Of a stretch of DNA of 64,000 nucleotides, positions 1-9,637 are shown piece by piece (the first letter of the stretch is position 1; every line of letters starts with the position of its first letter). Location of the stretch: positions 1 to 64,000 of the forward strand of contig NZ_JACNMP010000004.1 of the NCBI RefSeq assembly GCF_017592335.1. Reading direction: 5' to 3'. A program made the position numbers and the translations under genes. Under the pieces are notes generated by a model, which saw only the letters and a list, made by a program, of their open reading frames with translations, did not search any database and was not told the origin of the DNA. This stretch comes from Pseudaestuariivita rosea. Lineage in GTDB: Bacteria; Pseudomonadota; Alphaproteobacteria; Rhodobacterales; Rhodobacteraceae.

Positions 1-124
1 TCTCCCGAAGGTCCATCGAAAGTGCCTTACCCACTGCTCGCCCTCCATCTTGTGGTCGGCGACAGTGAATCAGCAAAATAAGCCTATGTGAATCCCCCTT
101 GATTCAGGTCGATTTCATCACGCT

Positions 125-1495
125 CTAGCTTGCCGCGGCGTTTTCTTTGACGATGCGATGATCTGACAGTTCTTCGGCCACCAGGAATGCCAGTTCCAGC
201 GCCTGGCTGGCGTTCAGGCGGGGGTCGCAGGCGGTGTGGTAGCGGTCGCTCAGATCTTCCTCGGTCACGGCCCGCACGCCGCCGGTGCATTCAGTCACAT
301 CCTTGCCGGTCATTTCGAAATGCACACCACCAGGCACGGTGCCTTCGGCTTTGTGGATGGCAAAGAATTCGCGAACCTCACGCAGCACGCTGTCGAAAGG
401 CCGGGTTTTGTACCCCGTGGCCGATTTGATCGTGTTGCCATGCATCGGATCACATGACCACAAGACGTTCGCGCCCTCTTCACGGACGGTTTTGATCAGT
501 CGCGGCAGGTGTTCGCCCACCGTTCCTGCGCCGAAACGGGCGATCAGGGTCAGACGCCCGGCTTCGTTCTGGGGGTTCAGCTTTTCCATCAGCACTTTCA
601 GGTCCTCAGCAGTGGTCGTTGGCCCACACTTCAGGCCAATCGGGTTCTGAACACCGCGGCAGAATTCCACATGCGCCCCGTCAGGCTGGCGTGTGCGGTC
701 GCCGATCCAGATCATATGACCTGACCCCGCAACCCACTGACCGGTGGTCGAGTCAACCCGCGCCAGGGCCTCTTCATATTCCAGCAACAGCGCTTCGTGG
801 CTGGTGTAGAAATCGACCGATTGCAGCGTGTGGGCAGTATCTTTGTTGATGCCCGCTGCGCGCATGAAATCCAGTGTGTCGCTGATACGGTTGGCCATAT
901 CGCGGTATTTCTCGGCCTCATCCGCATCGGTAAAGCCCAGTGTCCAGCCGTGGACCTGATGCACATCGGCGTAACCACCGGTCGAAAAAGCCCGCACCAG
1001 GTTCAACGATGCCGCGGCCTGGGTGTAAGCCTGCAACATGCGGTTGGGGTCCGGGATCCGGGCCTCGGGCGTGAAGTCGAAGCCGTTGACGATGTCGCCG
1101 CGATAGCTGGGCAGTTCCTGATCGCCCTTGACCTCGGTCGGTGCGCTGCGGGGCTTGGCAAACTGACCGGCCATACGGCCCACTTTCACGACGGGCACCT
1201 TGGCGCCATAGGTCAGCACCATCGCCATCTGCAGCATCACCTTGAACGTGTCGCGGATGGTATCGGCTGAAAATTCAGCAAAGCTTTCGGCGCAGTCGCC
1301 CCCCTGCAGCAAAAATGCCTCGCCGCGCGATGCAGCGCCCAGGGCCTGTTTCAGCCTGCGGGCTTCGCCTGCGAAAACCAATGGCGGATATTTTGCAAGC
1401 CGGGCTTCCACAGCCTTCAGCGCAGTATCATCCGTATACTCAGGCATCTGAACCCGAGGCTTGCTGCGCCAGTCAGATTTCTGCCAATTGGTCAT
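125..1495 (-). CDS. aroG: Class II 3-deoxy-7-phosphoheptulonate (DAHP) synthase
   Basis: First enzyme of the shikimate pathway in the cytoplasm, condensing phosphoenolpyruvate and erythrose 4-phosphate. The 456-residue product has the length and look of the plant/actinobacterial-style class II enzyme, with [10 protein letters not shown] near residue 60 and a C-terminal stretch with [10 protein letters not shown] and [15 protein letters not shown] that carries metal-binding Cys, His and Glu. I start it at the ATG at 1495 (MTNWQKSDW), preceded by CCGGAGC about 8 nt upstream. A longer in-frame extension to 1675 would run across the divergent regulator's promoter and start and is not family-like. 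The gene is divergent from a GlxA-type regulator. The symbol is generic: class II enzymes are also called aroF or aroH. Confidence 0.95.
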   Translation of the reverse strand: MTNWQKSDWRSKPRVQMPEYTDDTALKAVEARLAKYPPLVFAGEARRLKQALGAASRGEAFLLQGGDCAESFAEFSADTIRDTFKVMLQMAMVLTYGAKVPVVKVGRMAGQFAKPRSAPTEVKGDQELPSYRGDIVNGFDFTPEARIPDPNRMLQAYTQAAASLNLVRAFSTGGYADVHQVHGWTLGFTDADEAEKYRDMANRISDTLDFMRAAGINKDTAHTLQSVDFYTSHEALLLEYEEALARVDSTTGQWVAGSGHMIWIGDRTRQPDGAHVEFCRGVQNPIGLKCGPTTTAEDLKVLMEKLNPQNEAGRLTLIARFGAGTVGEHLPRLIKTVREEGANVLWSCDPMHGNTIKSATGYKTRPFDSVLREVREFFAIHKAEGTVPGGVHFEMTGKDVTECTGGVRAVTEEDLSDRYHTACDPRLNASQALELAFLVAEELSDHRIVKENAAAS

Positions 1496-1585
1496 CGTTT
1501 TTGCTCCGGTTAGCGATATCAGGGGGCCTCTATACCCAAAAATCCATGCCTTTGCCAATGCCTTTGCGATGCGATTGGTCTTGAT

Positions 1586-1621
1586 CAGATGTGGTAAACC
1601 TGATGTGGTGCTATGTGATAA
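1586..1621. promoter_or_regulatory. Direct repeats in the aroG/glxA-type divergent promoter
   Basis: Two exact copies of GATGTGGT (1588-1595 and 1602-1609) and a third degenerate copy, TATGTGAT (1612-1619), lie just upstream of the AraC-type regulator and in the divergent interval shared with DAHP synthase. AraC-family proteins often bind direct repeats, so autoregulation is possible. This is inference from position only, and the unequal spacing (14 and 10 bp) weakens it. Confidence 0.3.
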
Positions 1622-1636
1622 ACTAAAGCCGAGCTT

Positions 1637-2641
1637 ATGAATACAGATCCGCGCGCGATAACAGCAGTTGAACAACCTACAAAGCCCCGACGTTTCGTCT
1701 TTGTGTTACTGGACGATTTCACGTTGCTTTGCTTTGCGTCCGCGCTTGAGGCTTTGCGGATTGCGAACCGTATGTCAGGTCAAGAGCTTTACACCTGGGT
1801 TCTGGCCGGTGAGGGCGGTGACACCGTGCGCTGTTCGGCGGGCACCGAGTTTTCGGTGGATTGCGATCTGGACGAGATGCTGCGCGACGATACGTTGATG
1901 ATTTGCGGCGGGATTGACGTGCAGGCGGCGACAAGCAAGCGATTGCTGAACTGGCTGCGGCGCGAGGCACGGCGCGGCGCCACGATCGGCGGGCTTTGCA
2001 CGGCGGGCTATAGTCTGGCCAAGGCCGGATTGCTGGATGGTAAACGCGCGACGATCCATTGGGAAAACCACGACAGCTTTACCGAGGAATTTCAAGAGGT
2101 TGAGCTGACAAAATCAGTCTTTGTCGTTGACGGGAACCGCTACACCACGGCGGGCGGCACGGCCTCGATCGATCTGATGCTAAAGCTGATTGCGGATGAC
2201 CATGGTGAAGATCTGGCCAATGCTGTTGCCGATCAGTTGATATACAGCTCGATCCGTACCGATCAGGACACCCAACGCCTGTCGACGCCAACCCGCATCG
2301 GTGTGCGGCACCCAAAGCTAAGCCAGGTGATCCAGATCATGGAGGCCAATATCGAAGAACCCATCAGCCCCTCGATCCTGGCGCAGAACGTGGGGATGAG
2401 CACGCGGCAGCTGGAACGCCTGTTCCGTCGCTACCTGAACCGGTCGCCCAAGCGGTATTACATGGAGTTGCGCTTGCAAAAGGCGCGCAATCTGCTGATG
2501 CAGACGGATATGAGCGTGATCAACGTGGCCCTGGCCTGCGGCTTTACCTCGCCTTCGCATTTTTCGAAATGCTACCGGTCACATTACAACACGACCCCCT
2601 ATCGCGAACGGGGCGCGCAGGCGGCGCGGCTGTCAATCTAA
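1637..2641 (+). CDS. GlxA family transcriptional regulator (DJ-1/PfpI domain plus AraC HTH)
   Basis: A 334-residue cytoplasmic regulator. Residues about 20-190 form a DJ-1/PfpI-like (class I amidotransferase fold) domain, with [14 protein letters not shown] at the nucleophile-elbow position. Residues about 225-330 form a C-terminal AraC-type double helix-turn-helix with the typical [14 protein letters not shown] and [15 protein letters not shown] signatures. Family members often control catabolism of small nitrogen compounds such as carnitine, glycine betaine or arginine, but the ligand here cannot be read from sequence. The gene is divergent from DAHP synthase. The start at 1637 (MNTDPRA) follows AAAGCCGAGCTT, a poor ribosome site, so a slightly different start is possible. 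Confidence 0.88.
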   Translation: MNTDPRAITAVEQPTKPRRFVFVLLDDFTLLCFASALEALRIANRMSGQELYTWVLAGEGGDTVRCSAGTEFSVDCDLDEMLRDDTLMICGGIDVQAATSKRLLNWLRREARRGATIGGLCTAGYSLAKAGLLDGKRATIHWENHDSFTEEFQEVELTKSVFVVDGNRYTTAGGTASIDLMLKLIADDHGEDLANAVADQLIYSSIRTDQDTQRLSTPTRIGVRHPKLSQVIQIMEANIEEPISPSILAQNVGMSTRQLERLFRRYLNRSPKRYYMELRLQKARNLLMQTDMSVINVALACGFTSPSHFSKCYRSHYNTTPYRERGAQAARLSI

Positions 2642-2731
2642 GAAAATCCCGGTGGGTCTGGCCGTCAAGATTGCGACAAACCGGCAGGCCTGCTAGGTTT
2701 AACGCCAATTTCGACAGATCAGGCCAGACAG

Positions 2732-3811
2732 ATGTCGCACCCCTATAAAGACCTGCCGCCCAAGGCGTTCTGGCGTTCCGCCGTCAGCGACCGTTCGGCC
2801 TTTCAGATCAAAGAGCTGTGGGATCCGAAATATCGGATCCGCAAACGCACACGCATCGCCACGGCCGGATCATGTTTTGCGCAGCACTTCAGTAAGGCGT
2901 TGGTGGCACGCGGCTATCATTGGGTCAATGCAGAACCCGCCCCCGAGGGCCTGCCCGATCACCGCCACGCCGATTACCATTTTGGCACGTTCAGCTTTCG
3001 CACAGGCAATATCTATACGGTCAAGATGCTGCGACAGTGGATGGAATGGGCGCTGACCGACACGCCCATGCCCGAGGTGTTCTGGCATCGTGAGAACCGC
3101 GTCTATGATCCGTTTCGCCCCGCCATTGAACCCGGTGGATTTGCCAGCGAAGATGAGGTCCGCGCATCACGGCGCATCACGCTGGCCGCCATTTCTGAGG
3201 CGGTGCGGAATTGCGATGTTTTTGTCTTTACCATGGGTCTGACCGAGGGGTGGAGGGACCGCGAAAGCGATCTGGAATTTGCCATCTGTCCCGGCACGGC
3301 CGCGGGTGACTTCGATACCGCGCGCCATGTTTTTGCCAATCCAACGATCCGCCAGATCCAGCGCGATCTGCGGGCTGCGCTGAAGCTTATGCGGCAGGCC
3401 AATCCGACACTGCAGGTTTTGCTGACCGTATCGCCCGTGCCGTTGGTTGCGACGGCTTCGGGCCAGCATGTTCTGACCGCGACCAGCTTTTCCAAGGCCA
3501 CATTGCGGGCCGTGGCCGGTGAGATGGCTATAGCGGCTGCTTATGTTGATTATTTTCCGTCGTTTGAGATCATCTCAAACCCGGTGTTTCGCGGCATGTT
3601 CTATGCCCCGAACCAGCGCAATGTCGATCAGACCGGCGTGGACTTTGTCATGCAAAGTTTCTTTGAATGTCAGGCGGCGAAATTTCAGCCGGACACGACG
3701 GCTTCCGATCAGCCTGTGCGCCCCCGTCGCGCGGTTCAAACGGACAAGACAGCGGATGAGCAAGACGACATTCGCTGCGAAGAAGAGATCCTGAATGCCT
3801 TCGCCAAGTAA
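2732..3811 (+). CDS. GSCFA domain protein (SGNH-like hydrolase/acyltransferase relative)
   Basis: A 359-residue protein with the name-giving GSCFA motif at residues 46-50 (TAGSCFAQHF), where Ser47 is the expected nucleophile. GSCFA proteins are thought to be related to SGNH esterases and often sit in capsule or exopolysaccharide loci. No signal peptide is visible, so the protein is probably cytoplasmic. Its 3' end overlaps the next gene, another SGNH-like protein, by 17 nt, so the two are probably co-translated. A role in adding or removing acyl groups on a surface glycan is inferred from the glycosyltransferases around it. The last 35 residues are charged and look unstructured. Confidence 0.8.
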   Translation: MSHPYKDLPPKAFWRSAVSDRSAFQIKELWDPKYRIRKRTRIATAGSCFAQHFSKALVARGYHWVNAEPAPEGLPDHRHADYHFGTFSFRTGNIYTVKMLRQWMEWALTDTPMPEVFWHRENRVYDPFRPAIEPGGFASEDEVRASRRITLAAISEAVRNCDVFVFTMGLTEGWRDRESDLEFAICPGTAAGDFDTARHVFANPTIRQIQRDLRAALKLMRQANPTLQVLLTVSPVPLVATASGQHVLTATSFSKATLRAVAGEMAIAAAYVDYFPSFEIISNPVFRGMFYAPNQRNVDQTGVDFVMQSFFECQAAKFQPDTTASDQPVRPRRAVQTDKTADEQDDIRCEEEILNAFAK

Positions 3812-4556
3812 GCCGCGGCTTTGTGTCTTTGGGGATAGCCACTACGCCGCCGTGAAGCGGGCCGTGGACGAACAGTTAGTCGATACCTCGGGCGTTGATC
3901 TTGAATTCTGGGGCCATGCCGGCAATCGCTTCCGCTTCCTTGAATGGAAAGACGACTGCATTCGACCCATTGATGACTTCACCGCAAAACGATTTGCGAA
4001 GTTCAATGAAAAACAACGGCGTTTTCTGGACCCCCGCGACTTTGACGCGATTGTCTTTGTCGGGTCGCGGCTGCGGACCACCCGCGTTTTCGCCCTGCTT
4101 CTGGATGCGCGATTGTCCGATGACAAGTTCCTGTCGCAGCAGCTGGAACACGAGATTGTGCGTCATCACCTTGAGGGTGAACTGACCTATCACTTTGCCC
4201 GCAACATTGCTGCTTTGAATGTACGCGTCCTGTTTTCGCCTGTGTCATTCGACATAAAAAGCACGCCGAATGATGCGGCAGATGTCTATGCAAAAGCCTT
4301 GGCCGCCAAGGAAACAGACAGGCGCGGCGTATGGAAGATCGTTGCGCATGAGATGGGCCAGGACGGCATCGAACTGATCCCTCAACGCGCTGTGACCGTG
4401 ACCGATGGCTGCTTTACCAAGGCAAAATATGCCACCGACCGTTATGTCGAACGAAATGACTACACCCACAAAAACGCGGCCTATGGCGCCCTGGTTTTTC
4501 AGGATGTGCTGAAAGTGCTGAAGGTTGATCAAGATCAGATCAGCAAAAGCGCGTAA
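3795..4556 (+). CDS. SGNH-like hydrolase family protein
   Basis: A 253-residue protein beginning with a strand followed by FGDSHYAA (Ser15 in GDSH, the SGNH block I pattern). Near the C-terminus NDYTHKNAAYG gives a D-x-x-H pair (Asp222, His225), as in block V of SGNH hydrolases. A central VFVGSRLR could supply the oxyanion Gly. The esterase or acyltransferase function is inferred from these motifs only. It overlaps the GSCFA gene and is followed by a convergent glycosyltransferase. No signal peptide is seen. It could instead be a degenerate, non-catalytic member. Confidence 0.55.
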   Translation: MPSPSKPRLCVFGDSHYAAVKRAVDEQLVDTSGVDLEFWGHAGNRFRFLEWKDDCIRPIDDFTAKRFAKFNEKQRRFLDPRDFDAIVFVGSRLRTTRVFALLLDARLSDDKFLSQQLEHEIVRHHLEGELTYHFARNIAALNVRVLFSPVSFDIKSTPNDAADVYAKALAAKETDRRGVWKIVAHEMGQDGIELIPQRAVTVTDGCFTKAKYATDRYVERNDYTHKNAAYGALVFQDVLKVLKVDQDQISKSA

Positions 4557-4571
4557 AGGCCAAGCGGCGAG

Positions 4572-5462
4572 TTACAAAAAGCCGTACTCCTCAGCCAGTT
4601 GTTCTGGCCGGGTTGTGTTTTCAAGCGTTTGCCGGATGGACACCGCGGAAACGCCCGGAAATGCGGTATCAATCTGTTCGTCCAGTTCGGTTGTGCTGAC
4701 CTGACCTTCGTTCAGATAAGCATGCCGCGCCATCATGCGGCGGGCTAGGGTGCTATCGGCCGAATTTACAGCGACAGGTGTTTTATACCCCTTGGTGTTA
4801 TTGGCCCCGTGAACCGAATGGTGAAATGCATGAAAAGTCGGATCGCTAAAGACCGGCGCCCGACCACCGACTTTCAGGTGCTGCACCTGAAGCGGTGTGC
4901 GTCGATAATCCGACCCCAGAACCGCTGCCAGTCCGATGGCGATCAGGCTTTTGCTTCTGGGAACATGCATTGCTTTGTCTTCCAGAACAAAGCCCGTGAA
5001 CCCTTTGGGAAAGGTGATAAACATGCCAGGCTCAAGCCGTGCGCTGGCTGAACGCAGCTTTTCGATATAAAGACTGCCAACCGCATCATCGTCATCCAGC
5101 CTGAAATGAACCGCAGGTATTGAACCATCTTCGGTTGATGCGGAAACCACGGGTGCCAAGGCTTTGCCGATATTGCGTTGGGGCGAAACATCAATGGTGA
5201 TGAAATCGTGGGCGCGCGTGACCTCTTCTAACCGGTTCCGATAGACTTCGGGCATTTCCGGCGACACCAGAAAACGCATCTGAAAATCTTTGTCGGTCTG
5301 ATGCAGCAGCGACGGTAGCATCAGATTTTCGAACAATTGAAACCGGACCGCCATGCGTAACGGATGCCAAAGCTTTTCCTGCGCTGCCGTCAGGTCATCG
5401 ATCTGCCGCCCGGTATCAGACACGCCAAACCATGAAAAACGGCAATGCCCGTAGATTTGCAT
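4572..5462 (-). CDS. Putative rhamnosyltransferase-type glycosyltransferase
   Basis: A 296-residue protein resembling the putative rhamnosyl transferase family (PF11316 type). It opens with YGHCRFSWFG, has the RFQLFENLMLPSLLHQTD helix typical of these GT-A-like enzymes, and an acidic FRLDDDDAV motif suited to nucleotide-sugar and metal binding. I chose the ATG at 5462 (MQIYGHCRF), because the open frame further upstream overlaps the divergent glycosyltransferase gene and reads as low-complexity antisense translation. The donor sugar cannot be told from sequence. It is probably part of the surface-glycan island. Confidence 0.75.
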   Translation of the reverse strand: MQIYGHCRFSWFGVSDTGRQIDDLTAAQEKLWHPLRMAVRFQLFENLMLPSLLHQTDKDFQMRFLVSPEMPEVYRNRLEEVTRAHDFITIDVSPQRNIGKALAPVVSASTEDGSIPAVHFRLDDDDAVGSLYIEKLRSASARLEPGMFITFPKGFTGFVLEDKAMHVPRSKSLIAIGLAAVLGSDYRRTPLQVQHLKVGGRAPVFSDPTFHAFHHSVHGANNTKGYKTPVAVNSADSTLARRMMARHAYLNEGQVSTTELDEQIDTAFPGVSAVSIRQTLENTTRPEQLAEEYGFL

Positions 5463-5585
5463 AGTTACTTTCACCGTAGCCACTGACGCATTGACAGTTG
5501 CAGGAAGATACACCGTTTGCAATACCTTGTCAGATAAGGTTGCATTGAGGCCCGGATGTTGAATGACGCGTTCTGAGGAAGACAG

Positions 5586-6479
5586 ATGATCGAGCCCACC
5601 AAGGCCCCTATGGCCGCGACAACCATGGTTGGGGGCGACCATTTTTTCCTTGAGCGGTGGGTGAATTACTATGGCAAGCATCTGGGCCGCGAAAATCTGT
5701 ATATCTACAGCCACGGCGGCGATCCGGCGCATAAGGAAATCGCGGCAGGCGCCAATGTGATCTATCTGCCCTATGACGACACTCGGTTCAGCTGGAACCA
5801 GCGCCGTTGGCAGATGATATCGCTGTTCAACGGGGCTTTTTCGAATTTCTACAATTGGGTGCTAAGCGGTGATGTGGATGAGATTGTCGCAGTTGACCCG
5901 GCCGTGTCGGATAATCTAGTCGATTATATCGCGGGACTGCCGCGCAATCGCCTGCCCCGAGTTCTAACGCCCTTTGCCTTTGAGATGGTGCATAACCCCA
6001 CGCTGGAACCGGACCCGATTGAGCCGGGCGTCAATCTGCTGGAACGGCGGCGGATTTTCCGGCTGAACGCCAATTACTGCAAGCCCTGCATCGTCCGCGC
6101 GCCCGTCAGCTTTGCACCGGGTGGCCACTATGCCAACCACAACCGCGTGCATCTGGACGAAAACCTGTACCTGTTTCATCTGCGGTTCATTGATTACAAT
6201 ATGACCAAAGACCGGCTGGCCCTGCGGCGCGAACAACGCAATATCGCCAGCGGTGATCTGAAAGAGGTCAAGCGCAAGGCCACCGGATGGGATACCGCCT
6301 GGGACGATTATCAGATTTACGCCAAACGCGAACCCGTTGCCGAAACGGCGTCCTTCCCCGAGGTGCGCGCCAAGATGCTTGAGGGCTGGAAGGTCAAAAA
6401 AGGCAGCTATTGGAGCCTGAGCGGCGGGCGCAGCAAAGAGGTCTATCGCCTGCCTGAACGATTTTCGGAGCTTTTCTGA
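5586..6479 (+). CDS. Glycosyltransferase family 2-like protein
   Basis: A 297-residue GT of the Glyco_tranf_2_4 kind. GGDHFFLERWVNYYGKHLG near the N-terminus is the usual opening, and LSGDVDEIVAVDP supplies the DxD-like acidic motif for the sugar nucleotide. It is clearly a paralogue of the gene at 16202-17107: both have an Asn-Trp-Val-x-x-Gly-Asp-x-Asp-Glu-Ile core, an FRLNANYxKPC segment, and an almost identical ending (GGRSK followed by LPxRFxxxF). The following gene starts 2 nt after the stop. No membrane segment is seen, so it is likely cytoplasmic and acts on a lipid- or protein-linked glycan. Confidence 0.82.
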   Translation: MIEPTKAPMAATTMVGGDHFFLERWVNYYGKHLGRENLYIYSHGGDPAHKEIAAGANVIYLPYDDTRFSWNQRRWQMISLFNGAFSNFYNWVLSGDVDEIVAVDPAVSDNLVDYIAGLPRNRLPRVLTPFAFEMVHNPTLEPDPIEPGVNLLERRRIFRLNANYCKPCIVRAPVSFAPGGHYANHNRVHLDENLYLFHLRFIDYNMTKDRLALRREQRNIASGDLKEVKRKATGWDTAWDDYQIYAKREPVAETASFPEVRAKMLEGWKVKKGSYWSLSGGRSKEVYRLPERFSELF

Positions 6480-6481
6480 CC

Positions 6482-7405
6482 ATGGACGACGGCCCAGATA
6501 CCCCGCTTCCGCCACAGATTGCGTTGCAGACGGCCTTGTCGACCCCGCCCAACCGCTTTCGCGTGATCAACGATGAATACCGCCTGTGGTTCGAACGTCG
6601 GTCAGATGTGCTGTACATCACCTTCGACAATCTGGCGACGATTGACGAGGATGAGCCGCGCAAGCCCTGGATGTGGCGACGGGTTGAGGATCTGGGTTAT
6701 TCTGTTCTGGGCATCCAGTCCTTTCGTAAGGATTGGTATCGCCATCAGACCACCGGGCCGATGATCCGTGATCTTGCGGGTAGCGGTCTTTTCGCCCCCT
6801 TCAGGTCGGTCGTTCTGATGGGCGCGTCCATGGGCGGGTTCGCGGCGCTGAACTTTGCCCCACTGATCCCAGATGCCCGCGTTCTGGCCTTCAGCCCGCA
6901 GTCCACCATGAACCAGAAAATCGCGCCCTATGAACGCCGCTTTCGCTATTCCGTCCGGCGATCGAATTGGGACGGCATGCCGTTTCTGGATGCCGCCGCC
7001 GCCATTCCGTACATCCCGGCCGTGTCGATCCTGTATGACCCGTTGGTTCCCGAGGATAAGGCCCATGTCGCCCGTATGACCGCGCCCCACGTTCAACTGC
7101 TGCGCCTGAACCACGCGACGCATGAGGCAATCCGCGTGGTCATCTATTGCGACGCCCTGCATCAGGTCATGCGCGATATGGCGGAAACAGGGCGCGTCGG
7201 TCCGATGCTTTGGCAAAAGATGCGATACCGCCGGATGGTGCGAAAATGGGCACGTCAGTTCACGGGCAACCTTGATACGGACCGGCATCCAAAGCTAAGC
7301 ATAGCGGCCTGCAACGCACTGCTGAAAGCCAAGCCGGATCAGCGATTTGCCAAACTGGCGCGGGCAAAGGCCGAAGCCAATCTGGCCAAGAAGGAAAATG
7401 TGTGA
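6482..7405 (+). CDS. Alpha/beta-hydrolase-like protein
   Basis: A 307-residue protein with a nucleophile elbow GASMGG at residues 114-119 (Ser116), followed by a helix and strand as in alpha/beta hydrolases. The C-terminal half holds LRLNHATHEAIR, where His could complete a catalytic triad. It starts 2 nt after the glycosyltransferase stop and overlaps the next gene by 4 nt (GTGA), so it belongs to a tight operon that runs through 12908. The substrate is unknown. An esterase or thioesterase acting on the same glycan is a guess from context. Confidence 0.6.
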   Translation: MDDGPDTPLPPQIALQTALSTPPNRFRVINDEYRLWFERRSDVLYITFDNLATIDEDEPRKPWMWRRVEDLGYSVLGIQSFRKDWYRHQTTGPMIRDLAGSGLFAPFRSVVLMGASMGGFAALNFAPLIPDARVLAFSPQSTMNQKIAPYERRFRYSVRRSNWDGMPFLDAAAAIPYIPAVSILYDPLVPEDKAHVARMTAPHVQLLRLNHATHEAIRVVIYCDALHQVMRDMAETGRVGPMLWQKMRYRRMVRKWARQFTGNLDTDRHPKLSIAACNALLKAKPDQRFAKLARAKAEANLAKKENV

Positions 7406-8880
7406 GCGACGATAAGGATAAGAAAACGCCCGCCAAGCCCAGTGGCGTGCTTTTGCAGGCGGAAAATGGCGATGTCATCCGCTATGATCCGACGGGTCTG
7501 CAGATGGTTCTGTCGGATCACGTCATCGCCGATATCGACCGTCGGTTGCAGGAACGATCGTCGCCCGAGGCCGAGGACGCCGATGACCGAATTGCACGTG
7601 CCACGCGCGGTATTGATTGCTGGGATGTAGCGCTGGACGGCGAATGGTGCAGATTTCACGCCCGTCTTCCCGGTCGCCAAGGACCGCGCAAGTTTCAGCG
7701 GCTGACAACCAATGACCCTGACGCCAGCCCCCCTGCCATCATCGCCTGCACCCAGGAACCGCTGATCGGCCTTCTGGGCTTTGGCGGACAGCGCCGCGCC
7801 CTGGGGGTGCCGGAACCCTGCGCCTATCCGTTTCACATCCTGGCCCCCGGTGATGAAATCGGTGCCGTCGGGATGGCGGGGCTTGAATCCGCGACCCGTT
7901 GCGACACCCTGCTTGGCCTGACCGAGATGACGCGCGAGGCATTTATTGCCGAAACCCTTTTGGACATGGCGCTGGACCGCTTTGCCCCGCTGCCCCTTTA
8001 CCTGACGCGGGCTGAAACCGACAGCTCTGCCACTGCGGCAGATTTGGCCAGTGGCACGGCCTTTGATAATATCGGTCAGGCGATGGCCAATCTGAAAGCT
8101 GCTGCAGACCGCCTGGGCCAACGCGCAGAGCTGGCCGCGATCATGTTGGATTTCGGGCTGGAAGATATCTCAGACGATGCGGAAAGCTATCAGAAAGCCA
8201 TGCTGGATCTGCTGGATAAACTGGCAGCGGTTGCGGCGGAAAACGGCTTCCGGCGTCCGCCGGTTTTGTCCATTTTTGACTGCGGCACACCGCAGATCAG
8301 CGACGGGGCCATATTGCGCGCGCAATGGCAGCTGTCATGGATGGGCCTGCGCCACGGTCTGATCTACGCCGCGCCGGGCTATATGTTCGAACAAGACGCC
8401 TATGCCCGCCCGACCCCGACCGCCCTGCGCCAGATGGCCGAAATGCAGGCCCATGCGCTGGCCCATCTGTCAGTGCGGGACATCTGGTCTTGCCCCACCT
8501 TCCTGTTGGCCGAACGGGAAAACGACAACCAGATCAGAGTCCGGGCCGAGGCGATGGGGCCGCTGATCATCGACACTGATGCGCCATTTGCCGTCGGACC
8601 CGACACCGGTTTTCGGCTTGAGAATGAGACGACCGGCGCAAAACTGACCGATGTCACCATCGCGCCCGATGACCCACAGGATATTGTGCTGAGTTTCGAC
8701 CAGCCACCGCAGTCAGACGGTCAGCTAAGGTTGCTTTATGCCTTCGACGCCCCTGCCCGCGAAACGCAGGATGGCTACCCTGCCGCCGCCGGTGCGATAC
8801 GGGACGACTGGGGCTGGAACAGTCCGACAGGCGCGACGTTGCACCGATGGGCCCTGCCCGCCGTTTTGGATGTGCACTGA
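7402..8880 (+). CDS. Hypothetical protein of a glycan/secretion operon
   Basis: A 492-residue product that I do not recognise. It starts at a GTG inside the GTGA overlap with the previous gene. There is no signal peptide or membrane segment. The first 15 residues are Lys/Asp-rich. The middle has several hydrophobic strand-plus-Gly motifs (PVLSIFDCGTP, LIYAAPGYMFE), which hint at a Rossmann- or SGNH-like hydrolase core. The last 95 residues look beta-rich and Asp/Gly-rich, like an accessory beta-sandwich. It sits directly upstream of a lectin-like gene and the RTX sulfatase in a continuous plus-strand operon. Confidence 0.55.
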   Translation: MSDDKDKKTPAKPSGVLLQAENGDVIRYDPTGLQMVLSDHVIADIDRRLQERSSPEAEDADDRIARATRGIDCWDVALDGEWCRFHARLPGRQGPRKFQRLTTNDPDASPPAIIACTQEPLIGLLGFGGQRRALGVPEPCAYPFHILAPGDEIGAVGMAGLESATRCDTLLGLTEMTREAFIAETLLDMALDRFAPLPLYLTRAETDSSATAADLASGTAFDNIGQAMANLKAAADRLGQRAELAAIMLDFGLEDISDDAESYQKAMLDLLDKLAAVAAENGFRRPPVLSIFDCGTPQISDGAILRAQWQLSWMGLRHGLIYAAPGYMFEQDAYARPTPTALRQMAEMQAHALAHLSVRDIWSCPTFLLAERENDNQIRVRAEAMGPLIIDTDAPFAVGPDTGFRLENETTGAKLTDVTIAPDDPQDIVLSFDQPPQSDGQLRLLYAFDAPARETQDGYPAAAGAIRDDWGWNSPTGATLHRWALPAVLDVH

Positions 8881-8890
8881 TGGGGACGCG

Positions 8891-9637
8891 ATGCTGACGA
8901 TAGAGATTGATTTGCCGCCGGGCGCATTGCTGCCGACCGACGATCTGGCGCAAAGCCTGTCTGAACAAGAGGCGATATGGCTGTCAGCAGCACGCGACTG
9001 GATCGTTCAGCAGGATAAGTCGATCACCGCCTGGTCGTCCCGGACAGATACCGGTATGGCCTATCCCGCCACGCCGAACAAAGGCAACGGATCGCTTGGC
9101 CCGGACGGCGTCGTTTTTAAAGCCAATGTAAATTGCGGCTATATGATTGATATTGAGGCAAACTGCGACGTCTATAGCGCCCTGATCCGCTACAAAAGCC
9201 CTGCAAAAGACGGGCGGACCTTGTTGAGCATTCACGCCAAAGACAACGCTGCCCCCTATCTGTTTCTGAATGAACGATCTGAACTGATTGAGCTGAAACA
9301 GGATAAAGCCCCACAGGGTGTGTCGCTTTATTTTGAACCTGAAGCGGGTGAATGGAACCAGATCGTGATTTCGGTGTCGAAAGATGTGCTGTCACTGGCG
9401 ATCAATGATGAAGACGCGGTCGTAACCGAAACGCCGTCCCACAACTACGCCCCGCCCGGTCAGATGTTTATCGGCTGCCGCAGCAATCGCGGCGGGTTGC
9501 AGAAAACCCTAGGCGCGCTGGTGGTCAGTGATGTGATCTTTCTGCCCGGTGTCGATCTGCTGAGCGAAGACCAGCGACCGCAGCGGAACGCGATCCAGGC
9601 GGCGCTGCCTGCGAAAAGCACAGGGGTCACCAAATGA
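8891..9637 (+). CDS. Lectin-like (concanavalin A/LamG-type) protein
   Basis: A 248-residue protein. Residues about 75-235 alternate short beta strands with Gly and Asp turns, with patterns such as WNQIVISVSKDVLSLAIND and GQMFIGCRSN, resembling a LamG/concanavalin A-like jelly roll. The start is the ATG at 8891, with GGGGA just upstream and 10 nt after the previous stop. A longer frame from 8738 overlaps the preceding gene and gives an Arg/Pro-rich unnatural N-terminus. It has no signal peptide; like the RTX sulfatase it overlaps (4 nt), it may leave the cell by a type I route or bind glycan inside the cell. The fold call is tentative. Confidence 0.6.
   Translation: MLTIEIDLPPGALLPTDDLAQSLSEQEAIWLSAARDWIVQQDKSITAWSSRTDTGMAYPATPNKGNGSLGPDGVVFKANVNCGYMIDIEANCDVYSALIRYKSPAKDGRTLLSIHAKDNAAPYLFLNERSELIELKQDKAPQGVSLYFEPEAGEWNQIVISVSKDVLSLAINDEDAVVTETPSHNYAPPGQMFIGCRSNRGGLQKTLGALVVSDVIFLPGVDLLSEDQRPQRNAIQAALPAKSTGVTK

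Noticed and set aside
89-106. Hairpin downstream of DAHP synthase as terminator
   Set aside because: Six-bp stem TGAATC/GATTCA without a T-run on the relevant strand; too weak to call.
1496-1675. N-terminal extension of DAHP synthase
   Set aside because: Would overlap the divergent regulator and its promoter; ATG at 1495 has a good ribosome site and family length.
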